From the NCBI GenBank assembly GCA_029204225.1, contig CM055100.1, positions 25,553,106 through 25,617,105 of the forward strand: DNA of 64,000 nt, in the 5' to 3' direction. Below, in pieces: positions 50,264 to 62,265 of this stretch (its first letter is position 1; each line of letters opens with the position of its first letter). The notes under the pieces were generated by a model. The model ran no database searches, was not told where the DNA came from, and saw only the letters and a program-made list of their open reading frames with translations. The stretch is from Diphasiastrum complanatum. Lineage: Eukaryota; Streptophyta; Lycopodiopsida; Lycopodiales; Lycopodiaceae. Both the position numbers and the translations under genes were made by a program.

Positions 50264-53200
50264 CTATGTGAGAATTAACAAAAGCAATATGAGGTCATAA
50301 GCTACTGCAGATGCAAATAATAGACGTAGGGACGAATGTTTGACGACATGAGAGAAAGTTTCAGAATAGTCAATACCATATCTCTGAGAGAAACCCTTCG
50401 CTACTAGTCTTGCCTTGTATTTCGTCACATTTCCATCTGGTCCGTATTTGAGCTTGAAGACCCATTTGCATTTGACAGTCTTGCACTTATGTGGTAATGG
50501 CTCCAACGTCCATACCTGGTTCTTCCTCATGGACTCCATCTCTTCGTTCATGGCTTGGATCCATCTGTCCTTTCATGGACCTTTAATCGCCTCCTTGAAA
50601 GTCTGTGGTTCGCCACTGAACCCGCAGAACTCTTCTGATGTGGAAGCTGAGCTGCCTGGCACATACCTTGTTGGCGCTCTTCGTGGTCTTGTCGACCTTC
50701 TGGGAGATCCTCCTGAAACAGCTATTCCTTTGCCCTTTTTTGCTCTGCTCGGTCCAGAACCATCTTGGTTTACAGGAACTATGGTGACAGGTTGCCTCTC
50801 GAATCTTTCTTCGTCAGATTTGTCGCTCAAATGGGAGACAACTCGAAAATCTTCGTTTTCGTGTTCGTCTGCTGCTCCCTCTATCACTGGTGGCAGGTCA
50901 TAGTACTGTCTCTCCAGAACTTTGTAGCTGATAGGATCATCATTGGCCATTGGCCTACTCTCATCAAATCTGACATCTCTCACTGTTTTCATAGAGTTCG
51001 TGTCTGGCATGTAGATTCTGTAGTATGACGAATTGTTGCCATAACCTACCAGAAATCCCTGTCTTATGAGCTTATCAGAAATATGTGCATAAGCTACACA
51101 ACCAAAGATTCTGATGTGAGACAAGTTGGCCTTTCTACCCCACCATAGCTCATGTGGTGTCGTGTGAGGAACACCAGACTTACATGTCTTGTTCTGGATG
51201 TATGCCGCTATAGCTAATGCTTCAGCCCACAGTGCCCTTGGAGCCTTCGAGTAGGCCATCATGCATCTGGCTACTTCCATTAGGGTCCTGTTCTTTCATT
51301 CAGCAACACCATTGTGCTGCGGACTGTAGGCTGCAGTTCTTCTGTGAATGATACCATGATCATTGCAGAAGTCAGTGAAGCGATTCGAGATATATTCGCC
51401 ATCTCGATCTGTTTCTGCTTCACCTTGCTGCTTGTACATCTCTCTGCCCAATTCACATATTCTATGAATTATCGAGCACTTCAGATTTATTCTGAATAAA
51501 GTACACTCTGGCAAATCATCAATGAAAGTTATATAATATTTCAAACCTCCTACTGAGATCACGTTGAATGGTCCACAGATGTCAGAATGCACTAGCTCCA
51601 AAATCTTTGTCGTTCTGTAGGAGTCTTTGACGAATGGAGTGCGTGACATCTTGCCTTTCAAACATGCATCACAGGTGGTCGAACTGGTTGCATTCGAGAT
51701 GCTGACCCCTATTATTGCTCCATGATGACTTGCCTGGTAAAGTGGCATTGAGTTTATGTGGCAGAGTCTTCTGTACTACAGAGTGTCTGGTGAGTCGTCA
51801 TGAGTCTGATGCACCTGATCTTCAAGTAGACGTACCTTCAGATGATTGTTATCTTTCCTTCTGCCTTGAGCGATGAGAGTATTGGTACTGGCGTCAATCA
51901 CGTTATATGCTTCGTTAGAAAACATCACACGCATCCCTGCATCTACTATTCTTGCTACAGAGAGCAAGTCTTGTTGCAGAGTAGGCACGAACAGAATGTC
52001 TTCGAGTCGTCTGTCTCTGCCGTTGGTGTTGAGCCATAGTGAACCAATGCCGTTCACTTGATGTTTAGATCCATCTCCAAGAACTATGAATCTTGAAGGA
52101 TCTACACTTCTGAAATCAAACATTATCTATCTTGATGTCACGAAGTGTGAGGTGGCTCTTGAATCTAGGATCACCTCATGTGTGTCAGACGTTGATGCTG
52201 CACACACATCTTCATAGATGTAGGTAGTCAAACAACTTCTGTTCGTTCTTTCTTCGCCATCTTTGAGCTCTCGGGCTCTTCGATATGGGATGAACTATTA
52301 ATGTTCTCCTGTCTATTCTGTGCTGATTTGTTCCTTGGGTTTTGGGGGCAATCCATGGCCACGTGAACCTTCTTATGGCAATGGTTACACTCAATCTTGG
52401 GATTGAGCCAGCAGGTATCTACTGTATGCCCGTCTCTTCTGCATCTCACACAAGTTTTCTTGTCTGCACCTTGTTGTTTCAAACTCCCTTTGGTATTCCA
52501 GTTGCCCTTGCTTATTCCCTCTGCTTGCTGGTCACGATCATGCCTTTAATTGGACTCCCTCTTAGGCTTAAATTGCTTCTTTGATTTTTCTTTGTTGCCA
52601 TAGAGAGCCTAGTCAGAACCATCTTTGTGATCCAGATGTTCTCTGGCCTTGACTTCCTCTCGAATCTCGGCAATCGCCTTTTTGAGGTTTAGCGGCGGGA
52701 TCTTTCGCGAGCAGGGTTCGTGCCATCTGGAAAGATCTGGGCAAGGTTCTCAACAGATACATGAGCTGCTTCTCAGCTGACACTACATTCTCTGCTCCAG
52801 AGTTATGTAGTGATAGAAACAGATCTTTCATCTTTCTTATGAAAGAGGTGAGGTCTTTTCCATCCCACTACAAATTCGTCAGTTGATCTTCCAGCATCAT
52901 GATCTGACTTCTTGATTTCGTCTGAAATCTAGTGAGTAATGCATCCCACATCTCTTTAGCCTTGGAGAGTGTAGCCAGGTCAAGTGTGAGACTATCTTCG
53001 ATGGAAGATGATAGCAAGGCTACTGCCTTGTCATTTTTCTCCCTCCATTCGCGTAGCTCCTTGTCTGTTGTTGTAGGCATTTCTTTTGTGCCATCCACCC
53101 AGGGGAAGAGTCTTTCACCCTTGAGTATCAAAGATGTCTTAACTTTTCAGACTAGAAAGTTAGATCCTGAAGAATCAATTATCGTGTAGATCTTGCTCTG

Positions 53201-53335
53201 TATGCTGCTGATTGAAGCCATTGCTTCTTGAAGTCTGTTTCCTTGTTGATGGTTGATTGTCTGAATGCTTGGCCTCTTGGAGCTGATAGCTACTTTGGCT
53301 ATGTTAGAATTTGACAGGGTGCGCTCTGATACCAC
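50264..53335 (-). pseudogene. Copia H: gag, protease, integrase, RT start
   Basis: Minus-strand copia. Gag: FLVWKVKT-like start near 53150, MILKGERLFPWVDGTKE, WDALLTRFQTKSRSQIMMLE, then two zinc knuckles (CVRCRRDGHTVDTC and CNHCHKKVHVAMDC). Protease-linked region: VNGIGSLWLNTNGRDRRLED, ILFVPTLQQDLLSVARIVDA. Integrase: CDACLKGKMSRTPF, LVHSDICGPFNVISVGGLKY, DRDGEYISNRFTDFCNDHGI, YSPQHNGVAE, then TGA where Arg (CGA) is expected, then KNRTLMEVARCMMAYSKAPR. The three catalytic acids are present. RT is cut after [20 protein letters not shown] and [14 protein letters not shown] near 50285. RNase H and the 3' LTR are missing. Confidence 0.92.
53321..53334 (-). promoter_or_regulatory. Primer-binding site of copia H
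   Basis: Complement of GCGCTCTGATACCA, i.e. TGGTATCAGAGCGC, between LTR and gag. Confidence 0.9.
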
Positions 53336-53876
53336 TGTTGATTGTGATGACTGATGAATTTGTCGGCTTCGCGAAACTTTCGCACAGGCGAATCAAGCAC
53401 GGCTCTCTTCGTCTCAGATGGAGTTCAGAGGAGATCACTAGACACTGCCAGCTGAATCACTACTTCAGTCCTCCAAAGTGTAGTCAGTCACTACTGATCT
53501 ATGCTCATAAATTAATATAGCATTCAACATGGTTTCAACCAAAGTGCGAAATTCAAAATGAACAAGAAGAAACTCAGACACGTGATTAACAACAGAAACA
53601 TTTTTGAGATCAGACATAACACGAGTTTATATGTGCACGAAGGCTACAATATCATCTATTGATTTCTTTTCTCTGATTCTTTGAGCACTACGTGCATATT
53701 CATGTAGTGCATTGGCGTGAGAGAAACACGGTTCTCTCACGAGTAATTGTCTCGCTTTACTAGCGGACAGTTGGATCTTCGGATCCTAGACAGAATTGTC
53801 TTCGCACGCAGGCAGACAAGTATTCTGTATTTTTTGTCTTGATTGCTTACTAGCATCAGACTATTACGTTATTACA
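53336..53876 (-). repeat. 5' LTR of copia H (541 bp)
   Basis: On the minus strand it starts TGTAATAACG and ends CACAATCAACA (TG...CA), next to the primer site. The far edge at 53876 is chosen from the TG terminus; no second copy exists for checking. Confidence 0.75.
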
Positions 53877-54091
53877 CTATGTGTATTTTGTTGATCTATA
53901 TGTCAAGTATCATCTAGTAAGCATGGTCGCTCTATCCATCAGATCAGATCTCTGTACTTCTGGATACTTGTGTGATCTTAGCTGGTACTCTTTGGAGCGT
54001 GAGAGCAAAACGGGTTTCGTTTTGCTCGTATGCCTTTCTCTCGTACTGGACTGCAAAGGAATCTCGTTCGTGGATCTTTGCTCTACTAATG

Positions 54092-54780
54092 TCATGTCCT
54101 CCAATGGCCTCTACTTTTCGGAGGGGATATATCTATGCCTTGGGGGATATTTTTTTGGAATTCCAAAAATTCCTCCTCTATAGGCAAAGTTTTTTCATAG
54201 GCTTTAGATTTTTCAATCATGGCCTCCAAGGCCTCATTGCTAGGTTTCCAATTGCCATCTTTATCATAATCTATCTCACTTTCAAGGTCATCATATGAGT
54301 AATCAACAATGTCAGAAAACTCAAATAAATTTTGAGCGAAAATTGAGAGGATTTCATCCTCTCTAAAATTAAAAACATCTTCTATATAATTAAATGAAAT
54401 ATAACTTTCATTATTTATAAAATATAAGGGAACATCGAGTAGAGTTAATTGATTAACAGGAGTTGCAGATGGAAGAGAATCAGAGAGGATTATAGAACAA
54501 GGGAAATTTTTTTGATAATTTGAAGCCATAGTTCAACTTCGACCCCTATATCAGTATCTGCATCATCTACATCAACTGGAGTAGGTGCAGATTTTGGAAG
54601 GGGTCGCGTCAATTTGATATCATGAGATAGGTTGAAATTTTTTTGCTTAAAGTTCTTACAGTTCTCTACATCCATGCGATAGCGATACAACACGTTCGAG
54701 ACAAACTTCTTACGAACCACAATTACTCGCGCGTGCCCATCCGCTACTAGGTATCGGTTTTGTAGAGCTCAAGTATCAGT
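54092..54780 (-). pseudogene. Unknown ORF(s), divergent from the H3-like gene
   Basis: Two minus-strand frames that appear to be one gene with a shift near 54510. The first (from about 54780) reads RYLVADGHARVIVVRKKFVS, VLYRYRMDVENCKNFKQKNF, and SAPTPVDVDDADTDIGVEVE. The second (54529-54092) reads MASNYQKNFPCSIILSDSLP, DVFNFREDEILSIFAQNLFE and an acidic, Lys/Glu-rich end (SNEALEAMIEKSKAYEKTLP). I recognise no domain. Its 5' end faces the H3-like frame about 90 bp away, as in a divergent gene pair. The 3' end fades out toward the copia H LTR at 53876. Confidence 0.45.
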
Positions 54781-54867
54781 TCGACGCGCTCTACCTGAGT
54801 TCTGATCCTGGGTTCACCTTCTTCGCGCGCTGATCCGATATTGGTCATTAATGGCACAGACGGGTAG

Positions 54868-55985
54868 AGAAGTTCACAACCATCACCTCGTCCACCACCG
54901 CCACCTCCTAGGCCAAGGGGCAGAAGAAGAGACCCACTCTGGCTCAAGGATATTCGAAAGCTACAGAAGACAAATAATCTTATGATTCTGAAAGCTCACA
55001 TATAGAGATCCATTAGGCAGGTTACAAGAAGTCTATCTACAGATGTGAGATGGACAGTAACGGCAATTGAGGCACTGCACACTGCATATGAGGATTTACA
55101 GGTGAAATTTTTTTCTGATACTGTTGTTGCAGCTGTCCATGCCAAGAGGGTGACCATCATGCCCAAGGATTTCAACATTGTGTTCAGGCTTTGGGACACA
55201 TATGACAAATTTGCAGAATACTTTAGACCTGCTCCCTCCTCTCCTCCAAAACAAGATTCAAAGAGGAGAAAACGAAAGCAATCTCAACCATCCCGGCTTG
55301 TTATTCATCTACAGAGCGGGAAGAGGAGGTCTCTTGACCCTCCAAATAAAGCGAGGGATTTTTCCAAGCCATCTCCTATGGATGAAATTCTTTCTTCTAG
55401 GCATTCTCCTCCCAATTTTCCTCCTCCCAGAACTCCATCTTTAACATCTCCTGCTAAATCTTCCTTTCCTAATAAATCTCCTTCTCCTACCCCCATAAAT
55501 ATTAGCTCCTCTCCACCTGTTCTAGGAAATGATTTAGATGATTTTGTTAATGTAAAAGTAGAATCAATTTTGAATGACAATTCTTTTTCTGGTTTATATG
55601 TATTACTTCTGTCACCCCCTACACTTGCCTTGTAAATACTCCTCAATATGTACAGTATGACCAATTGTTAAACACGTATCTTAAAGGTTTAGGTCCTCGA
55701 TACAGTTTTAGGATGCCGAAGACCAATGTTGGTCTCTCTCTTTCTATTTTAGACACAGGTGAATTAGAAAGTAGGGATAAAATGCTAAGTGACAATGTAG
55801 GAGGTGGGGCCATTCAATATTGGATAGAGTTTTTCCAGACCTCATTGTTTATAGATGTAGCATTGTTTCCCCTTCAATTCATGGCTGCATTTGATTTTCC
55901 TGATTTCAAAAGTCTGCACGATGATATTCTTGAGAATTTATACCAAAATCTTGATCAAGTGGCTTCCAAATATTTTTGCATTTAA
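54868..55985 (+). pseudogene. Histone H3-fold protein with long C-terminal extension
   Basis: Frame open from 54868 with a proline/arginine-rich start (PPPPPRPRGRRRDPLWLKDI), the H3 alpha-N helix equivalent (WLKDIRKLQKTNNLMILKA), a stop at 55003-55005, then TRSLSTDVRWTVTAIEAL, AYEDLQVKFFSDTVVAAV and HAKRVTIMPKDFNIVFRL. HAKRVTIMPKD is identical to canonical H3. Loop 1 has the canonical H3 length (no CENH3 insertion), and the H3 tail MARTKQTARKS is absent. It continues as a basic Pro/Ser-rich linker (SKRRKRKQSQ, many SPxP), then after a frameshift near 55570-55615 an unknown domain (YDQLLNTYLKGLGPRYSFRM, IQYWIEFFQTSLFIDVALF) to 55985. One stop and one shift make it a pseudogene, or unspliced/mis-sequenced. 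The tail overlaps the next minus-strand gene by 80 bp. Confidence 0.7.
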
Positions 55986-56958
55986 TCCATCTTCTATAAT
56001 ACAGCAGCAAAGTGAGCATTTGTTTTTCGATGTGATATCTAAATGTCATGGATGAGTAACATACTCTGCACTCAACTTGCTGATTTTGTTTTGTATCCCA
56101 ACCATCATCCAACAACTCGGCGATTATATCGGCACTCAAGTCCTTACAAATAAACATTGTTTTCATTCTCCGAACATTGCATTTGAAAAAAAAATCAACA
56201 AAAATAGTGAAAGGTAGATACCAACTTAATCTATTATTCTTTGATCCAGTGCTACATTCTAATATACTCTGAATATCAATATATAGCCTAGATCGAAAAC
56301 TTTCTGAAATTGCTGCATTAGGAGAAATCCATTCCTCACTCAAAAAATCTGGTAGAGGATATGGCTCTAATCTACCGACTAAACCATTTTTATCAGGAAA
56401 ATAGGTGTGATCAAAAAAAAAAAACTCCTGACTCTAAACGTGATTTTGGAGAACGACCTTTATATTGTAAAATACCGATATCCGAATGTATGACATCTAT
56501 TATTCTTGCAATCGACTGAACTGATTGCCATTCAACGAAATTTGATGGATACAAATCTGCAAAGCCAACAAAAACATCTCAAGAAAAATATAACTTAAAG
56601 AAAATGCTAACTCTAAAGAAATTGAATCTGAAAACTTACAATTGCATTTCCTTCTATCATTTGGATTCAGATTACAAATGTTGAGCTCATTGTGAAGATA
56701 AGCATGCTGAACTAAAACTTCCGTGATAGATTGACCGGCAGGTGATACTTTAAAAACCATTATCCTGCCTTTCCAAGAGCTTCTATATATGTTATCCGAT
56801 TTTTTTCTTTTTCGGAATGAGTCTTTTGTAGAGGGATGCATCAAGATCCATTGATATTTTCGATATATTCTTGGTATTCATTAATCTTCTGCAAATTTTT
56901 CATTGCAAATATGGATTACATCAATGGTTCCTCTTGGTCTCCGATTATGTGTAGCCAT
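55906..56958 (-). pseudogene. Unknown spliced gene, convergent with the H3-like gene
   Basis: Minus-strand pieces that read as one protein: possible start MATHNRRPRGTIDVIHICNE (ATG near 56958), a frame break, then KKSDNIYRSSWKGRIMVFKV, QSITEVLVQHAYLHNELNIC and NPNDRRKCN. A donor (TTGTAAGT near 56640) and acceptor (TTGGCTTTGCAG near 56556) would splice to DLYPSNFVEWQSVQSIARII, DIGILQYKGRSPKSRLESG, then a run of 12 Ts (56413-56424) that is one base out of frame, then DHTYFPDKNGLVGRLEPYPL and EEWISPNAAISESFRSRLYI, to about 55906. I recognise no family. The coding feel and single-base homopolymer defect suggest recent decay or a sequencing slip. Confidence 0.5.
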
Positions 56959-57369
56959 TAGTCAAAAATACGAGTACGCAAGCTGAGAACGGAGAGAATG
57001 TAGAGATTGAGAGGTAAACCTAAGAATGACAATCCAAAATAAGAGATAGAATTAAGAAAATGAGAGGTATACCTATGAATGACAAGAAGTTCCTAAACTA
57101 CAAGGATTAGTTAACCACAGTTTATAAGTATTGACGTCAAATCAACCTTGAGTGAACAATGACGGGCAACATAAGAGTATTCAAGCAGTAACTATGGTCC
57201 AATCACAATTGTTTGTTCTGCCCGACGGGATATTTGAAAATCACAAAAATTTGGCCGGGAAAGTTAAATACAATTTCCGTCCGTCAACCACTGTTACAAT
57301 TCATCACAGATGGACAGCATTCATTGGGACACATAAGCGTTGAAAGCATGCGAAGTCAAAAATAGCATC
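56959..57369. other. Nothing recognised
   Basis: A possible upstream region of the minus-strand unknown gene, followed by unassigned sequence up to the cut end of copia I. No ORF or repeat structure that I can support. Confidence 0.4.
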
Positions 57370-57866
57370 TTGACAAAGGGCCCATTTTGAGTTCCAATAT
57401 CCCCTAATGCTTCAAGCCATTGAGTATGACTTGGACTAGCTCACTTTGTTTGATGGAATCTCCAATACAAGCAAGTTCCCTATGAATGTCTTGCACTCTC
57501 AAAACATAATTAGTGGCACTCTCATCACTCTTTTGATAACTTTGGAATATTTGATTTCTAAGATTGAGAAGCCTAGAGGTGTTTTTGGCCTCATAGATTG
57601 CTTTGAGAGTATCCCAAGCATCCTTGGCCGAAGTAGAAGCACCAATCTCTCTCAAAATCTTATTAGAGACATTCATCTTGATAAAATGGAGAGCCATCCC
57701 AGCTCTCTTCTTATACTTTTGTACTTCTTGAAGGACTTGAGGCTCCTCAATCCCAAGAACAATGTCGGAGTATCAAGATTGACTCCATTCTAACCTTCCA
57801 AATAGAATAGCTGGAGGTAGATAGTCTTTCACTAGATTCCAATAGAAAGGAACCCATAGATGCCAT
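57370..57866 (-). pseudogene. Copia I gag, 3'-truncated
   Basis: Starts MASMGSFLLESSERLSTSSY (ATG complement of 57864-57866) and continues, after frame breaks, with MALHFIKMNVSNKILREIGA, DAWDTLKAIYEAKNTSRLLN, LRNQIFQSYQKSDESATNYV and LRVQDIHRELACIGDSIKQS. It ends at about 57370 before any zinc knuckle. Same gag family as copia J (60935). Gag would build the particle. Confidence 0.85.
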
Positions 57867-58588
57867 GTAGTAGTGAATATTAGACAATAAAGTGTTGCTT
57901 CTCTCTCACTATAGGATCCAATAAAGGTGTACTACCAACTCCTATGCAAGATCTTGCAAGAAAATGTGAGATGGATCTCACTAGCTCTACCAATCTCTCT
58001 CAAACTAGATCAGCCTCTCATCAACTGATGGAGTAGATGCAAAGTTTGGGTCAAACTATCTCTGGCACGTGTGAAACACTCAAAGAATCCACAAATCACT
58101 CTAATGCAATGGAATTGTAAGAAACAATGTGGCTATGACCTCAAAAAGTTGACTAGATCTCAAATAGATGACATTGGCAAGCCTCTTCTTGAATTTTTTG
58201 GTCAAACTAGCAAGATATGATCAAACCAAATGTGGCCACATAGGTATAGGTGGCCTACCTAACCCTCTTCAAAAGCATATAACTTTTGATTGGCTCTACC
58301 AAATGGATTACAAAAACTAGACAAAACTAGCTTTCAAACAAGCTATCTAGCACCAAATTTGGATCTAACTTGGAAGAGAACTTTCCAAATGAATTTGGCT
58401 GTACTTCACACATGCTTGAGAACTGAATTCCGTACAATACTTGAAATGATTCAGTCGTTATAATAATGAACCCTCTTGATCGAAATTTCCTTGAGATAGC
58501 ATGGGAGATGCAATCAACACACTCTGGATCTTGATTTTCATGAAGTTTTTGAAACTTTGGATGAAACATGCATCAAATACTTAGGTAG

Positions 58589-59341
58589 GCTCTGATACCA
58601 TGTGAAAATTCACACATGTGGAAATGTCCTAATGTGTGAAATTGATCTCCTAACTTGGCTCATGCACTATAGATCAGCTATTGATTGAAATCATAAGATC
58701 AATGACAAGATCTAAGGCAAAAAACCATTCTACATGCATCCATTCATTACCAGAAGGTGTTTCATACGTGTGGAAGATTTCATGAAATAAAATAAGTCCC
58801 AACAAGCTCCTCTCCTCGGGTAGAGAGAGAAAATACCATTTTTGGGCTCATCTAGAGAGAGAGAAGACTCTACAAGCAAAATTGGCAAATCTCCAAATTG
58901 ACTCAAAAAACTCATAGATCTCTTATACATTAATGAAGGGAATGAAAGTACATATAGAAACTCGTGGAGATCCAAGCTTAATTCCTATTGGACCCCTTAA
59001 ATGTAGCCTCTCTAATCCTAGTGGATGTGTGATGCAACATCTTTCACTTTTGATTGGACCCTTCCAACACATCTCTCCCTTATGATTGGACCCTTTGACT
59101 TTTGCCACCACATAGGGTGCATCACTCATCAAACCTAAACTTGACATGTGTAAGCAACCTAACTAGCTTGAGCTACATCACAATTGAATTTTGGCCTAAT
59201 CATGACAAAACATGTGTACTTGACCATTTGACCTCTAAAGCCAAAATTGGCCCTATCACCTAGTGACACCAAGATGCTTGACTAGCAATCTTTATGATAC
59301 CCCTAAAGTCAACATTATAAACTTTTCTAATATTTTACACA
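58589..59341 (-). repeat. Copia I primer site and 5' LTR
   Basis: The primer site TGGTATCAGAGC is the complement of 58589-58600. The LTR is 58601-59341 (741 bp), TGTGAAAATTC at the lower end and ATTTTACACA at the upper. It contains several CACATGTG-type palindromes at and near both ends. A related LTR in plus orientation starts at 63256. Confidence 0.8.
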
Positions 59342-59402
59342 TGTGGGAACATGCTCCACACATGTGAATCCACACATGTGAAATGTAATCACAAACATAA
59401 AA

Positions 59403-60935
59403 TCATAAAATCACCAAGATAGATTTTTGACTATTTTTCACAGATTTCACCAATGGCACTATTAGAAGCCTATTACACAAATAATTTGCACAAGTAATGG
59501 CTTCTCCCCAAAATGAAATAGGTAGAGAGGCATCTATCCTTAATGCTTTAGAACATTCACATAATGATCTATTCTTTCTCTTGGGCACCCCATTTTGTTG
59601 GGGGGTGTAAGAACATGTGAATTCTCTCTTAATGCCTCACAAAAATCTCTCATGCTATTGGAGATGTACTCTCCTCCATTATCACATCTTAACACTTTGA
59701 TGCTAGCATTAAGTTTCTTTTCCACAAGAGTTTTAGACTTTACAAAGGAATCATACGCTAAGCTTTTCTTAGACAAAAGATAGATCCATGTGTATCTTGA
59801 ACAATCATTTATGAAGGTTACATACATAGAAGCTCCACCATTAGATACATGTGAATATGAGTGTACATCTGAGCGTATAAGAAGATTTATCCATAGATCT
59901 CTTAAATGGTTGCTTATGTGTCATGGATAGACCACAAGATTCACAAAGCTTGCCACACTTGGATATGGATTTGGGAAGCCCGAGTGCTATCTCCTTGGAA
60001 ATCATGGACTCCATAGCTTTGTAGTTAGGATGGCCTAACTTTTGTGCCACAACTCCACTTGAGAAAGCTCCTCCCTTGCCATGTTCACACTTCCAATGAC
60101 AACATTAGCATGCAACTTGGATAATCCTCCTTGCTTGATATTATTAGCAATGCACTTATCATTCTTCATTATGGAACAACTACCATGCTTGAAGTGCACA
60201 TCTTATCCATTATCCATGAGTTGTCCAAAATACTCAACAAATTCTTTGTGATGGATGGTACATAAAGAACATTATCGGGATCTATTCCTTTTTAAGATCC
60301 AAGACATAATGGAATATATCCTATGCCATCTATCTAGGACAAATATCCTATCCTTGCCTTGAGATGTTGCATCCTACTCTCCTAGGCCACAAGCACATTA
60401 TGGAGCTTGTCAATAGTAGGTAGATGGTCTTGGATGGAGAAACTTTGGACTAGATTAATGTAATCATCACCTAGTCCATTGAGAATGACTTGCAAGTTCA
60501 TTGTCCTGGATTCTATCTCCAATGGAAGCCAATTCTTTGTTCAAAGATTTGATTCTAAGCACATACTCTTGTGCACTCTCACCACTTCCCTTCATGCTTT
60601 GAAGTACTTGATTTCTAAGCATGAAAATCCTTGAAGTGTTGTTGGATTCATAGATTCCTTTCAATGAATCCCAAGACTCCTTGGCCGATATTCAAGATGA
60701 CACCTCTTTCAAGAGATCATTGCTCACATTCATCTTGATGCTTGGTAAGGCCAATCTAGCCTTCTTTTTGTATCTAAATTTTCTTTCCCACCAATAGGCT
60801 CATCTTCCTCTTCTTGGACAATGTCATAGAGATCAAGGAGCATCAATGTGATTCCATTCTCACTTTCCATATGGCATAGTTTGTGGATGTAAGTCTCTCA
60901 TTGGCCTCTAGGAAGAATCCACCCATGGATGCCAT
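59403..60935 (-). pseudogene. Copia J: gag and integrase
   Basis: Gag begins MASMGGFFLEANERLTSTNY (ATG complement of 60933-60935) and includes GIYESNNTSRIFMLRNQVLQ and SAQEYVLRIKSLNKELASIG. After damaged sequence, the integrase zinc finger (KLGHPNYKAMESM with CGKLCESCGLSMTHKQPF), the core (MYVTFINDCSRYTWIYLLSK, LRCDNGGEYISNSMRDFCEA) and RKNRSLCECSKALRIDASLP with FWGEAITCANYLCNR follow. The E of the catalytic triad region is degraded (NKMGCPRERID). It stops at about 59403, next to the copia I LTR, which probably inserted here. RT and RNase H are missing. Confidence 0.88.
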
Positions 60936-61488
60936 TTTGAATGATTTAGCTCTTGAAATTCACAAAGATTTTACTTTTTGGAATGACTCAAATAGAGTTC
61001 TAGCACTCAAAATGCTTCTAGTCTCTTTCCAATCAATCTAGCATAAAGCTTGGATGATGGTACAATGAGTTTCAATTCACAAATCTAGCAAATCACTCCC
61101 TAGACCTTTGATTTATGGAAATCAACTCCCTAGTTCTCACCACTCCCTATCAAGTTCTAAAAAACACTTTTTGAAGCATGATTCAAGCTCTCAAACATTC
61201 ACATCAATGATCCAATACAAGATCTAATCATTGATTTAGAAACTATGAAGTTTGATCTAGATAATGCATGAAATTTTTTCAAAAGGATGTGTGTGTGAAT
61301 ATGAGATCAATTCAAACTTAGGCACTTGAAAACAGGTTTGGCCCCCACATGTGTGAACTATACACCTACATCCACCAATCGAATTGGATCCAAAAATTAT
61401 GAAGCTGCCCCTCAAAACTAGATCAAAAACTCAAAATTTACTAATTTTGGGGGAGCTCATTGACCAAATACATAGTTTCTTGTAGTTG

Positions 61489-62265
61489 GCTCTAATACCA
61501 TGTTAAATTCTTTAAATTTTGGACCATAAATGGAAAAACACTTAATTGCAAGAACAACAAGTATTTAGATCAATTTAATGGATGGGAGGGGAGACTTCAC
61601 ATGTGTGAAAACCTATAAGAGTATGGACAGTGGACAGCGAGTGAAGTACACTACCTATTGATAGCATTCAATGCATGAAATAACAACACAAATGGTAAAA
61701 ACAACATGGATTTGCCTCAAAATCAAGATCTCTCATCAAATTTGATATTCACAACGATGATCTATATGTAGATCAAGTACATTTCGACCTGTCATGGCGA
61801 CTCAACAGGCCTAGCATGTGTGGAATGCCACATCATTGTCAGATCCACCAATCAATGCTAGATAAGCTCCCACCTCTTTGATTTCTAGATTGATGCCATT
61901 GCATCACCTTGATATTTCTTGATTTGAGGAAATTTTCCTAACTTCTAGGAACTTGCATAATCAACTCCTATGATCTACTGATATTATCCAGATATGTACA
62001 CACATGAGAATATCCTTTCACACGTGGGAAACCTCCATTACTCACATTGGTATGCATAATCAACTAACAATAGAGTGCCAAATGGCAATTTTCTACTTGA
62101 CTAGATTTTCACTAGTTCACACGTGTAGATCAAGATTTTTTCTACCTAATCAAATTGAATACATCTAGGCCTAACATTCACACATGGGAACAGGCCTCAC
62201 ATGTGTGGGATCAAGTCATACACTTAATATCATGAATCTAAGCCAAAATTTTGACAATTTTAACA
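61489..62265 (-). repeat. Copia J primer site and 5' LTR
   Basis: The complement of 61489-61500 is TGGTATTAGAGC, one base off the usual initiator-tRNA match. The LTR is 61501-62265 (765 bp), with TGTTAAATTC at the lower end and AATTTTAACA at the upper. It carries several CACATGTG/CACACGTGT words. Confidence 0.82.

Noticed and set aside
54868-55210. Centromeric histone CENH3
   Set aside because: RW in place of RF recalls CENH3, but loop 1 has canonical H3 length and a long unknown C-terminal part follows. I keep the neutral label H3-fold.
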